Part shown: positions 47,512-55,569 of the stretch, in pieces
How positions within the stretch are numbered: position 1 is the stretch's first letter
How the letters are laid out: every line of letters starts with the position of its first letter
From: Acinetobacter lwoffii
GTDB taxonomy: Bacteria > Pseudomonadota > Gammaproteobacteria > Pseudomonadales > Moraxellaceae
NCBI RefSeq assembly: GCF_022967985.1
Contig: NZ_JALJVC010000008.1
Coordinates: 62,001-126,000 of the forward strand
Length of the DNA: 64,000 nucleotides
Reading direction: 5' to 3'
Notes under the pieces: generated by a model
The model's database searches: none
What the model saw: only the letters and a program-made list of their open reading frames with translations
What the model was told of the DNA's origin: nothing
Translations under genes and position numbers: made by a program

Positions 47512-48108
47512 TTAAATCTGTACCTGTAAATCTACTGTAGGGTTATGAAATGGTGTGCCCTGTTTGAGCTTGGCAAACATGTCCGGATCTGTCCATTCAG
47601 CCTGCACTTGTTCAGAGAACTCAAGTTGCTCCAGACTAAGGATGCCCATTTGTTCATTTTGAATATCTTCTAAAAAGCTTTGTGCATAGCCGGTGTCGGT
47701 TTCATGCACAATCACAGAATAGACTTCGACATCGCCTTCACCATTTTGAGTCACGGTCGATGCCAGCACCTGCTGTGCCAGAAAGAAGAAAATACGTGAA
47801 AACTGTTCTGCTGATGGCGATACCGGCAAAGACACCCAGCGCGCACTGAAATTCTTGCAGGCCTGAATATATTCCGGATCGTCATTTTGCCAAAAGCAGA
47901 TGGCATGATCGAAAGAATCAAAGAAATCCTTAATCACACCTTTAAGCAGACCAAAGTCATAGACCATTTGACCATGATCTAGCTTCGAGGCTTTTAGCAA
48001 TAACTCGACTTTATAACTATGGCCATGGATCGAACGCTTACAGCGATCTGACGTGCAGTTACGCACAATATGAGCATTCTCAAACTTAAATAACTTACGA
48101 ATTAACAT
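47512..48108 (-). CDS. 6-pyruvoyl-tetrahydropterin synthase/QueD-like protein, long form
   Basis: A T-fold enzyme of the PTPS/QueD family. The zinc ligands lie in the N-terminal His (NAHIVR) and HGHSY motif. The Cys before HGH is four residues away (CKRSIHGH), whereas canonical QueD has three. DHAICFW and VHETDTG supply the other conserved His and Glu. At about 198 residues it is longer than standard QueD (about 120), with an acidic C-terminal extension. QueD acts in queuosine synthesis; this subtype may do the same, but that is uncertain. ATG 48108 was chosen over an in-frame TTG at 48126. Confidence 0.75.
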   Translation of the reverse strand: MLIRKLFKFENAHIVRNCTSDRCKRSIHGHSYKVELLLKASKLDHGQMVYDFGLLKGVIKDFFDSFDHAICFWQNDDPEYIQACKNFSARWVSLPVSPSAEQFSRIFFFLAQQVLASTVTQNGEGDVEVYSVIVHETDTGYAQSFLEDIQNEQMGILSLEQLEFSEQVQAEWTDPDMFAKLKQGTPFHNPTVDLQVQI

Positions 48109-48260
48109 ATGCCGTAATGTCGTCAAAAAATAGGTGAATTAATTTTGATTATAAAGCAAAAGTAAAGCTTTGAGGATTAATTTTGCTGTTTAGCATGATA
48201 GGGAAAAGGCATCAGCCCGGCATTTGCGCTTATCCAGCCTGTACAATTCATGAGCTAAAA

Positions 48261-49232
48261 TTAAAATGGCGCCATGCTACGATAGGCTACATAAACCTGT
48301 TTGTCCTGACGAACCAGATCACTGCTGAATTGGCGCTTACGCTCACTTAAAACCACTTCGATTCGGGCTTTAAAATAATTGGATTGAACCCCAAGCAGGC
48401 TGTTAAATAGATTACGCTTATCCGCATCAACCTGAGCGAAAGGCTCGAGTGACCACAAATCAGATACATTGGAAAAATACTCCAAATTGGCCTGACGCTG
48501 ATCCAGCAATTGCTGCACCGCATTCACATCCAGCTTTTCATCTATACTCGCCAAAAGAAAAGCTGAAGCCGTATTAATATTGACCGGACTCTCCTGCACC
48601 GGTGCAGTACTCAGATAAGGTGCTATCAACTTATATTTATTCTCTTCAAAACCGCGTACCAGCTTTAATTCTTCCACGCTATGAAATTTTGCATTTGGTG
48701 GCAAAGCGGCATTCGGCAAACCTTGATAATAATTAGATTCAGCACCCATGCCTCCACTAACCAGCTCGTCTGCATCCTGCCAATCAATGACTGCTTCACT
48801 GAGCTGTACCGGCAAACCGGCACGTTTTAAAATCAGCTCGAACCATGCTTTGGCATTTTCATTGACAGCACCTTCGGCAGTGATCAGGCTATTTAAATTA
48901 AACTTGCCTGATTCATCCTGTATTATTCCGGAGACATAACCGTCATCTACCGGAAAAGCTGGCATGGGCTGCGCCCAGGTTTCCTGCAGATGGTCGACCT
49001 CTGCGGCATTTTCAGCATCATCGACCAGCAATTCAGAAAAAAAGGCCTCAGCACTTTTGGCATACATTAAGGACTGGTTTTGTCGCATCAAATAGGCAGT
49101 GCTTTCAGCAGTTGCAGCTTGACGTTGCGCAATCGTAGCCGCCAGAATAGTCGCTAGCGCTACCATCACCAGAATGGTAATCAGTGCAATGCCCTGCTGC
49201 TGCTTGATCATGATCGCTTTATTCATTTTCAT
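48261..49232 (-). CDS. gspK: Type II secretion minor pseudopilin GspK
   Basis: GspK caps the pseudopilus tip of the type II secretion system. The prepilin leader ends in QQQG, followed by IALITILVMVALATILA; lack of the usual Glu5 is normal for GspK. The large periplasmic domain (INTASAFLLASIDEKLD region) matches the alpha-domain family. Starts at 49232 and 49226 are both possible. It lies six bases after gspJ. Confidence 0.9.
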   Translation of the reverse strand: MKMNKAIMIKQQQGIALITILVMVALATILAATIAQRQAATAESTAYLMRQNQSLMYAKSAEAFFSELLVDDAENAAEVDHLQETWAQPMPAFPVDDGYVSGIIQDESGKFNLNSLITAEGAVNENAKAWFELILKRAGLPVQLSEAVIDWQDADELVSGGMGAESNYYQGLPNAALPPNAKFHSVEELKLVRGFEENKYKLIAPYLSTAPVQESPVNINTASAFLLASIDEKLDVNAVQQLLDQRQANLEYFSNVSDLWSLEPFAQVDADKRNLFNSLLGVQSNYFKARIEVVLSERKRQFSSDLVRQDKQVYVAYRSMAPF

Positions 49233-49238
49233 TTCTTA

Positions 49239-49880
49239 TTATTCTGAGCTGGGTTGACCGGTGTTCTGAGTATCAAGCAAAAAGTCCGTATTCAATAAAC
49301 TGAACATCCATTCATAACTTACACCATTCACGGTTAAATTGATTTTAATCCCTTTAGGCAAACGCTGTTTATGCTCTAACTGATTCAGATCAGCAGAAGC
49401 ATCCGGCCATTGCGTGAGTTCATTCGGATTAAGTACGATGATCTGAAATTGTTCCACTTCCGACAATAAAACACTGGATTCGGGCTGATCTTGACCTGCC
49501 TGATTTAGATTCCGGTATTTCAAGCGATAAAGTTTCTGCTCATCGGCTCGATACTGATATTCAATGCGCTCATCTGGGGAAATCCCTTCTTCTAAAGGGT
49601 CAGTCACTCCAGTTTTACTGAAATTAAAGCGTCCGTTCTGTAGCACTAGAGCCGGCTGAATATCGCCATTGATATTGGCCGTTAAGGGTACTGCCTGTAC
49701 GGTATCTCGCAGAATCTGCTGATAGGTTTGCTGTAACTGACCTAAACGCTGTTCATGAATCACATTCTGATCTTTGGTTTTGACAATATAATCAAAAACT
49801 TTCCAGCCCAAAGCAGACAGCACCGCAAAGATCGCAATTGCGACCATTAATTCAACTAGGGTAAATCCTTTAGGCTTCAT
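49239..49880 (-). CDS. gspJ: Type II secretion minor pseudopilin GspJ
   Basis: The leader MKPKG is followed by the type IV pilin motif FTLVELMVAIAIFA, with Glu5 present. The 213-residue length fits GspJ (XcpW). It starts within the stop of gspI (ATGA overlap, 49877-49880), so translation is coupled. Minor pseudopilins I, J and K form the tip complex of the pseudopilus in the periplasm. Confidence 0.92.
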   Translation of the reverse strand: MKPKGFTLVELMVAIAIFAVLSALGWKVFDYIVKTKDQNVIHEQRLGQLQQTYQQILRDTVQAVPLTANINGDIQPALVLQNGRFNFSKTGVTDPLEEGISPDERIEYQYRADEQKLYRLKYRNLNQAGQDQPESSVLLSEVEQFQIIVLNPNELTQWPDASADLNQLEHKQRLPKGIKINLTVNGVSYEWMFSLLNTDFLLDTQNTGQPSSE

Positions 49881-50290
49881 GGGGTATTGTTCATGCGATG
49901 ATTAAAGAACATCAGACTGCTGATGCCAGATTCAACCTGACCACTGTCCTGATTAACCAGACTAATCTGTAATTCGATTCGCTGGACATTCGGACTGACC
50001 GTCGGCTCACTACGCTTGTCAATCTGCCAGGTTTCACCTTGCTGGGTCAGCTGTTTGGAAGCCGTGCCTTCCATCCATTCCTGATTGATTTCCATTTGTG
50101 CCACTTCATTTAAGGCAACAAACTGTGCTTTGGTACGTAGAATGGCATTTGAGGTGGATTGGGTATATTGCATCGCGACTTTGGTCAGGGTTATGGCTGC
50201 GGTCGCAAAAATTGCCAAGGCGACCATAACTTCCAATAAGGTAAAACCTGAGGCACGATTAAGTCGAGTAACACTCGACCTGAGCGACAT
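49877..50290 (-). CDS. gspI: Type II secretion minor pseudopilin GspI, altered N-terminus
   Basis: The core is clear: GFTLLEVMVALAIFATAA with Glu5, then a pseudopilin domain. The frame is open upstream to 50473, but only ATG 50290 gives a reasonable leader (MSLRSSVTRLNRASG, basic, 15 residues). No ribosome site precedes it. Typical GspI proteins begin a few residues before the GFTLLE motif. The start lies inside a palindrome-rich insert that separates it from gspH, and this insert probably replaced the original start. PilD should still cleave after Gly15. Confidence 0.83.
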   Translation of the reverse strand: MSLRSSVTRLNRASGFTLLEVMVALAIFATAAITLTKVAMQYTQSTSNAILRTKAQFVALNEVAQMEINQEWMEGTASKQLTQQGETWQIDKRSEPTVSPNVQRIELQISLVNQDSGQVESGISSLMFFNHRMNNTP

Positions 50291-50417
50291 TGTCGCGCAA
50301 GAAAGTCCGATAGCAGCGCAAGACGAAGTCCTATGCTTGCAGCACACATGATCAAATCCATGAACACTCGCCTTAAACAACTTGATTACACCAGACCCAG
50401 CGCTCTGCTTGAAATAT
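50250..50417. repeat. Palindrome-rich insert at the gspH-gspI junction
   Basis: The otherwise tight operon has a 127-base gap here. It and the first codons of gspI hold back-to-back inverted repeats: GTCGAGT/ACTCGAC (50262-50278, loop AAC) and GCGACA/TGTCGC (50284-50296). A further GCGCAAGA-rich stretch extends to about 50340. This layout resembles a REP-type dispersed element. Confidence 0.5.
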
Positions 50418-50969
50418 CTAGATTTCATTGATTTTACCCAGATGATCAATCTCAATCGCAGCACCCACTTCACGGTCTTCTAAAAAGAACTGAATCCGCA
50501 CCGGTTTGACTTCACCATTGCCGAGCCAGATTAATTGAGGTGAATTTGCCTGAGTCAGGTCACGATTTTGTGCCCTGGCATAACGCTGCTGTTCCAGTGC
50601 CTGAATTTGAAAGGAAATATGATCAGGCAAACTACGCAATTTAAAATCTGCATAATTTTGCCATTTCTCATTTTGCAGGTTCGGTTCAGTCTGCGCTGCC
50701 GAACGATATTCTATAATTCCATAGCGAAATGGCGTGACATCTGTCGCTGATTGAACGTCAAGCGCGAGTATTCTGGATTGGTCATTAGCCTCGCGTAGCA
50801 CCCGTTGCAAGTCCACCAATAAAATTTCCCGTGCCTGCATCGCTTTGCGCTGATCGACACCACTGGTATTCAGCAGCACTAGTGAAGCCATAATTCCCAT
50901 AATCACAATCACCACCATCAATTCGATTAAGGTAAAGCCACGAACTGCACTGTGAGGTGATCTGATCAT
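50418..50969 (-). CDS. gspH: Type II secretion minor pseudopilin GspH
   Basis: Leader MIRSPHSAVRG followed by FTLIELMVVIVIMGIMASL, a type IV prepilin motif with Glu5. 183 residues in a GspH-like domain (FimT/GspH). AAGG lies seven bases before the ATG. It starts nine bases after the tetR gene and begins the gspH-I-J-K series, in the same order as in other type II clusters. No core secretin genes are in the window; in Acinetobacter gsp genes are scattered. Confidence 0.9.
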   Translation of the reverse strand: MIRSPHSAVRGFTLIELMVVIVIMGIMASLVLLNTSGVDQRKAMQAREILLVDLQRVLREANDQSRILALDVQSATDVTPFRYGIIEYRSAAQTEPNLQNEKWQNYADFKLRSLPDHISFQIQALEQQRYARAQNRDLTQANSPQLIWLGNGEVKPVRIQFFLEDREVGAAIEIDHLGKINEI

Positions 50970-50978
50970 AGGACAACC

Positions 50979-51593
50979 TTAGGCAAACTGCTCGGCTGAA
51001 TGTACCTGCTTAGGCAAAGCCAGTGCCTGATCGATATAGGCTACACGCAAGGTATCGCGCGAACCCAAATAACGCTGATAGAAACTGGAATTAAGAATTG
51101 CAGCTGCACCATGGGTCAACGACCAGATCGAAGCCAGATAATCGCGTACTGACATGCGGCTATTAATAGAAGCCAGATAAGTTTCTGTCATACGGATAAT
51201 CAGGCGTAAACGCTGTTTGCGCACCTGATAAAGTTCGCTAAAAAGGTGCTGGATTCCAACCCCAGTCGTCGACAGGCGTTCTTCAATCTGATGAAACAGC
51301 ACGGTTCGTTCCGGATGATGCAAATGATGCAGCATAAAGAAGGCCAGATGTTCAGGAAAGGCTTTATCGCTATCCTGAATCATTTCCAGCAACATGCGCT
51401 CATTTCGGATAATCAGCAGCATGTATAGTTCATCTTTACTCTGGAAATGTTTATAAAGTGTCCCTTTGGCCAGATCAAGCTCGGCGGCAAGCGCATCGAG
51501 CGTCATTCCTGCTTCACCATTTTCTAACAGGAGTTGCTCTGCTACTTGAAAAATCAAGGTTTCTCTTGCTCGAAACTGAGCTTGACGATCCAT
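50979..51593 (-). CDS. TetR-family transcriptional regulator
   Basis: About 204 residues. The N-terminal helix-turn-helix is TLDALAAELDLAKGTLYKHFQSKDELY, followed by a helical ligand/dimer domain. ATG 51593 has AGGG five bases upstream; a GTG at 51599 is in frame but less likely. It lies between tatD and gspH on the same strand, but TetR targets are not necessarily adjacent. Ligand and regulon are unknown. Confidence 0.87.
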   Translation of the reverse strand: MDRQAQFRARETLIFQVAEQLLLENGEAGMTLDALAAELDLAKGTLYKHFQSKDELYMLLIIRNERMLLEMIQDSDKAFPEHLAFFMLHHLHHPERTVLFHQIEERLSTTGVGIQHLFSELYQVRKQRLRLIIRMTETYLASINSRMSVRDYLASIWSLTHGAAAILNSSFYQRYLGSRDTLRVAYIDQALALPKQVHSAEQFA

Positions 51594-51634
51594 CTTCACC
51601 CTATAAACTCTCTTTGTACTTTATATAACTTTAT

Positions 51635-52408
51635 TTACTTTAAATTCAGAAGATTTTCAAAGTTCTGCTTTGTGATATAAGCCATTTCTTCCAGTGACTT
51701 ATCATATACATCGCAAAGCGCTTTGGCTACATAAGGAACGTATTTAGGCTCATTAGATTTGCCACGATACGGCATTGGCGCAAGATAAGGACTATCGGTT
51801 TCAATCAGCACACGATCCAGCGGAACCTGTTTGGCGACATCACGCAGATCCTGCGCATTTTTAAATGAAACAATTCCGGAAAATGACACATAATAGCCGC
51901 AATCCAGTACTGCTTTAGCGGTTTCCCAGTCCTCGGTAAAACAGTGCAGGATGCCATGCGTAGATTTTTCCGCGCGAATAATATCGACGGTATCATGCTT
52001 GGCGGAACGGGTATGAACGACTACAGGTTTTTTGGTGATTTGTGACGCATGGATATGCCGGGCGAAACAGGCTTTTTGCTCTGCAATAAAATCGGTACTG
52101 TGATAATAGTCCAGACCTGTTTCACCAAGTGCCCAGACTTTCTCCGGTTGCGCCAGTTCGACCAGATATTCAGTCGTGGCACGCGCCATGGTTGCAGCAT
52201 CTTCGCAAGGATGTACGCCAACGGTATATCCGACATCTGCATGACGCGCGGCAATTTTGGCCAGCTCGATATGATCATCCAGATCGACCGAGATACTCAT
52301 GAATTTGGAAACACCGGCTTCACGAGCCTGAGCCAATGCCTGATCCAGATCACCATAATATGGTGTCAAATCAAGCAGGGTTAAATGACAATGAGTATCT
52401 ACAAACAC
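51635..52408 (-). CDS. TatD-family metal-dependent hydrolase
   Basis: A 257-residue TIM-barrel hydrolase. The metal ligands start with DTHCHL near the N-terminus; GETGLDYY, VVVHTRSA, LHCFTED and DSPYLAP supply the others. Members such as TatD and YcfH are DNases or D-aminoacyl hydrolases. It starts with GTG at 52408, preceded by AGGA with a seven-base spacer. By position after holB and pilZ it corresponds to the YcfH location in other bacteria. Confidence 0.9.
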   Translation of the reverse strand: MFVDTHCHLTLLDLTPYYGDLDQALAQAREAGVSKFMSISVDLDDHIELAKIAARHADVGYTVGVHPCEDAATMARATTEYLVELAQPEKVWALGETGLDYYHSTDFIAEQKACFARHIHASQITKKPVVVHTRSAKHDTVDIIRAEKSTHGILHCFTEDWETAKAVLDCGYYVSFSGIVSFKNAQDLRDVAKQVPLDRVLIETDSPYLAPMPYRGKSNEPKYVPYVAKALCDVYDKSLEEMAYITKQNFENLLNLK

Positions 52409-52435
52409 GATGCGTTCCTACCAAGGGTAAATTAA

Positions 52436-52777
52436 CTACATAGTGTAACTTTTACGTCCTTCAGATTTAAGACCTGCAACCAGACGATCTGCTTCATTTT
52501 TAAAATAAACGCCTTTTTCACCGCTTAACTGGATGCCAAAGCCTTGGGGCTTGATGCCATTCTGCTTTTGCGAGACCCAGATGACTTTACCAGTTAAAGG
52601 AATTTTCTGGGTCTGGTCAGGCAAAGTTGTCAATACAAAAACTTCTTCGCCCAGTTTGACCGGCTGCTTGGAAGGAATAAAAAGCCCACCACCCACAACA
52701 TAAGGCATATAGCTGGCAAACAGTGTTTCGATGTCAGGAATATTGGCCTGAATAATACCGCCCATACGTGGTTGCAT
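52436..52777 (-). CDS. PilZ-domain protein
   Basis: A 113-residue single PilZ domain. The N-terminal RMGGIIQANIPD and the central GGLFIPSKQPVKLGEEV give the expected strand pattern; the classical RxxxR ... DxSxxG c-di-GMP motif is not complete, as in the type IV pilus protein PilZ of Pseudomonas. AAGGGG before the ATG supports the start. It sits between holB and tatD, as pilZ does in Pseudomonas, and may work in type IV pilus assembly. Confidence 0.82.
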   Translation of the reverse strand: MQPRMGGIIQANIPDIETLFASYMPYVVGGGLFIPSKQPVKLGEEVFVLTTLPDQTQKIPLTGKVIWVSQKQNGIKPQGFGIQLSGEKGVYFKNEADRLVAGLKSEGRKSYTM

Positions 52778-52792
52778 GTGATTTCCCCTTAA

Positions 52793-53773
52793 TTAAAGAT
52801 TCATCAGCTTGATAAACAATTCATCAATAACCAGATTGCTTTGGACATTCTGCTCGAGGTATTGCTTGGCTTGCTGAAAATACTCATAAATTTTAAAAAG
52901 TGCTTCTAATGAATATTGTTCGGCAAGCACATTGAATTCAAGGTCAATGTTTTTCACCGTCTGATTTAGCTTGACACAAATTAAATCGGACAACAAGTAT
53001 TCAAACATTTGAGCAAAGTCACCAAAATTCAGGTTTTTATTCCATTTGGTCGCAATTGCCATCGGCATATTTTTTTGCATGACCAGTTTTTGCCAGTCTT
53101 GCAGGAATTCCTGACGTAGTGGCAGCCAGGCACTTTGTGCAATCTCTAGTGCCTGTAACGGCATCTGATTGGACAGGTTCATCAATAACTGTTGTTGGCT
53201 AGCACCTGCATCTGGGAGCTGATTCTGGACATAATCGCTAAATTGTTCTGCGGAAATCCGGTCCAAAGCAAAATGCTGCAAACGACTGCGTATAGTCGCG
53301 GGCAATTTTAAATAATGATTCGCCAGTAAAATAATGACCGTATTATCACCGGGTTCTTCCAGTGTTTTGAGTAAGGCATTGGCAGAGGCAATATTCAAGG
53401 CTTCTGCCGGCTCAATCACAATCACGCGCCAGCCATCTACAGTCTGTTGCACAAAAGGCAGCAGATCGCGAATCTTCTCGATCTTGATTTTGGCATTCTG
53501 TTTTTTATTGTCGTCATCGGTACTGATATGCACATAGTTGGGATGGGTGTCTGCCTTTAACCATTGACAGCTACTGCATTCACCACATGGCCCGGCAGGC
53601 TGACGATTCAGGCATAACACCCAAGCCAGAAACTGTTGGGTAAACGCTTCTTTACCACAGCCTTTTTTTCCATAAAACAATAAACCATGTCCAAGCTTAG
53701 GAAAGCGCCCGGTCAGGGTTTCCCAAACCTGTTGCTGCCATGGATAGATATGTGCATTGACATCAAAAGGCAT
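52793..53773 (-). CDS. holB: DNA polymerase III subunit delta'
   Basis: The delta' clamp-loader subunit, 326 residues. P-loop region GKKGCGKE (about 35-42) has a Glu where an active ATPase has Thr/Ser, as is usual for the non-hydrolysing delta' subunit. Cys54, Cys63, Cys66 and Cys69 form the zinc module. It is in the same minus-strand run as kdsB and pilZ, with 14-15-base gaps, so it is likely part of one operon. Confidence 0.93.
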   Translation of the reverse strand: MPFDVNAHIYPWQQQVWETLTGRFPKLGHGLLFYGKKGCGKEAFTQQFLAWVLCLNRQPAGPCGECSSCQWLKADTHPNYVHISTDDDNKKQNAKIKIEKIRDLLPFVQQTVDGWRVIVIEPAEALNIASANALLKTLEEPGDNTVIILLANHYLKLPATIRSRLQHFALDRISAEQFSDYVQNQLPDAGASQQQLLMNLSNQMPLQALEIAQSAWLPLRQEFLQDWQKLVMQKNMPMAIATKWNKNLNFGDFAQMFEYLLSDLICVKLNQTVKNIDLEFNVLAEQYSLEALFKIYEYFQQAKQYLEQNVQSNLVIDELFIKLMNL

Positions 53774-53787
53774 GTATTTGACTCTTC

Positions 53788-54549
53788 TTAGGCAAAATGG
53801 GAAAGATCCATCTGATTCAGGCGATCCAGATCTTCCTGAGTATCTACCCCTGGCGGCAAATTGGCTTCAGCCACCGCAATGGCAATACGGTGTCCATTTT
53901 CCAGTACCCGTAACTGTTCTAGAGATTCCAGTTTCTCCAGCACACCCATTTCCCAGGTCACATATTCTTGCAACAGTTTTACCCGATAGGCATATAGACC
54001 TAAATGACGATAGGCCTGATCATGCAGCTTCGGTTCAGCGAGTTTCGCGCCATCACGGTCATAAGGAATGGTAGCACGGCTAAAATACAGTGCCTGCTGC
54101 TGTTTTGACATGACGACTTTTACAATGCTGTCGCGTTTGAATTCATCCAGTTGATGGATCGGCTCACATAGCGTCGACATGGAAGATTCAGGCTGATCTT
54201 CCAAGAGTTGAGCAACCTGTTTTACCAGTTGCGCCGGCAGTAAAGGTTCATCCCCCTGTACATTGACAATGATGTCATCACTGGCCCAGCCTTTAGTTCG
54301 AGCCACTTCACTCAAGCGGTCTGTGCCTGAAGGATGATCCGCTGAGGTAATCACCACATCAATGCCTTCAGCACGGCAAACGGCTGCAATACGCTCATCA
54401 TCAGTTGCCACACACAGATCGTCAAAACCTTGCACTTTTTTGGCTTGGTCCACTACCCGCAGAATCATGGGACGACCATGAATGTCCAGCAACGGTTTAC
54501 CCGGTAAACGTGAACTGGCGAAACGTGCAGGAATAACAATGTGTTTCAT
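53788..54549 (-). CDS. kdsB: 3-deoxy-manno-octulosonate cytidylyltransferase
   Basis: KdsB activates Kdo as CMP-Kdo for the inner core of lipooligosaccharide. The N-terminal [14 protein letters not shown] motif and VQGDEPL are diagnostic. 253 residues. It lies 12 bases after lpxK and 14 before holB, in the envelope operon. Confidence 0.95.
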   Translation of the reverse strand: MKHIVIPARFASSRLPGKPLLDIHGRPMILRVVDQAKKVQGFDDLCVATDDERIAAVCRAEGIDVVITSADHPSGTDRLSEVARTKGWASDDIIVNVQGDEPLLPAQLVKQVAQLLEDQPESSMSTLCEPIHQLDEFKRDSIVKVVMSKQQQALYFSRATIPYDRDGAKLAEPKLHDQAYRHLGLYAYRVKLLQEYVTWEMGVLEKLESLEQLRVLENGHRIAIAVAEANLPPGVDTQEDLDRLNQMDLSHFA

Positions 54550-54561
54550 AATGAATGAGCC

Positions 54562-55566
54562 TTAAGAAATTTGAATACCGTATTGTTGTAACTGTTGCTG
54601 CAAGACTGTATAGCAGGCTGGCGATAGGACTGCATCGACTGGCACCACCCAGATATCCTGTTTAAAATCTGGATATTGTTTAAGTAGCGCCATAATTTTT
54701 ACTGCGTCTTTTTCAGTGGTAATAATCGGATTGTTATCATCGAACTGTAAATCTTCAATGTCATAGTCATGATGGTCTGGAAACTCATGACACTGAAATT
54801 GTTCTATGCCTAAATTTTGCAAGGTCTGATAAAATCGCTGTGGAAAGCCAATGCCGACTACCGCATAAAAAGCTGCTTGAGGATTAAAGATTTTAGTGCC
54901 GTCCTGATTGAGCAAATAAGGCTGTGATGCAGCCAGATGCATATTCAGTTCAGAACCTGGATGGGCTGCATGCTCAATTACGGTTCCCGTTTTCAAACGG
55001 GTCACTGGTTCACGTAGATAACCTTCTGGAAGCAGTTTCTGATTACCCAGACCGCGATTATTATCCAGCACAATCCACTCAATCTGGCGGTTCAAGGCCC
55101 AGTGCTGTAATCCATCATCACAGATAATCAGATCCAGCTCATGTTTCTGCAATAAAAGTTCAATACTTTTCTGCCGGTTGGGACCAACTGCCATCGGCAC
55201 ACCTGTTGCCTGTACAATCAAGGCAGGCTCATCTCCGACAATCTCCGGCAAGGTATTAAAGTCGACATAGGCAGGAAATGGGCCTTGGCCGCCATAGCCT
55301 CGACTGATCACGCCTACCCGAGCATTTTTCTCGGTTAAATAATCCACCAGATGAATCAACAAAGGTGTTTTACCGCTACCACCGACTGTGATGTTACCAA
55401 TTACCATAACGGGAATTGGTGCACTATAACTTTTTTTAATGCCTTTTTGATAAAGCCAGTGATTGCTGACAAAACCCAGGCGATACAACCATGACAAAGG
55501 ACGCAGCACCACCAGCCACTTTGCCTGTGCATTCCAAGCATCCTGAATGATTTGTGCCAGTGCCAT
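54562..55566 (-). CDS. lpxK: Tetraacyldisaccharide 4'-kinase
   Basis: LpxK phosphorylates the lipid A precursor at the 4' position at the inner membrane. Walker A is VGGSGKT (about 61-67); an N-terminal helix anchors it to the membrane. 334 residues. AGGAACAG precedes the ATG. Three bases separate it from msbA, the pairing found in most gammaproteobacteria. Confidence 0.95.
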   Translation of the reverse strand: MALAQIIQDAWNAQAKWLVVLRPLSWLYRLGFVSNHWLYQKGIKKSYSAPIPVMVIGNITVGGSGKTPLLIHLVDYLTEKNARVGVISRGYGGQGPFPAYVDFNTLPEIVGDEPALIVQATGVPMAVGPNRQKSIELLLQKHELDLIICDDGLQHWALNRQIEWIVLDNNRGLGNQKLLPEGYLREPVTRLKTGTVIEHAAHPGSELNMHLAASQPYLLNQDGTKIFNPQAAFYAVVGIGFPQRFYQTLQNLGIEQFQCHEFPDHHDYDIEDLQFDDNNPIITTEKDAVKIMALLKQYPDFKQDIWVVPVDAVLSPACYTVLQQQLQQYGIQIS

Positions 55567-55569
55567 AAG

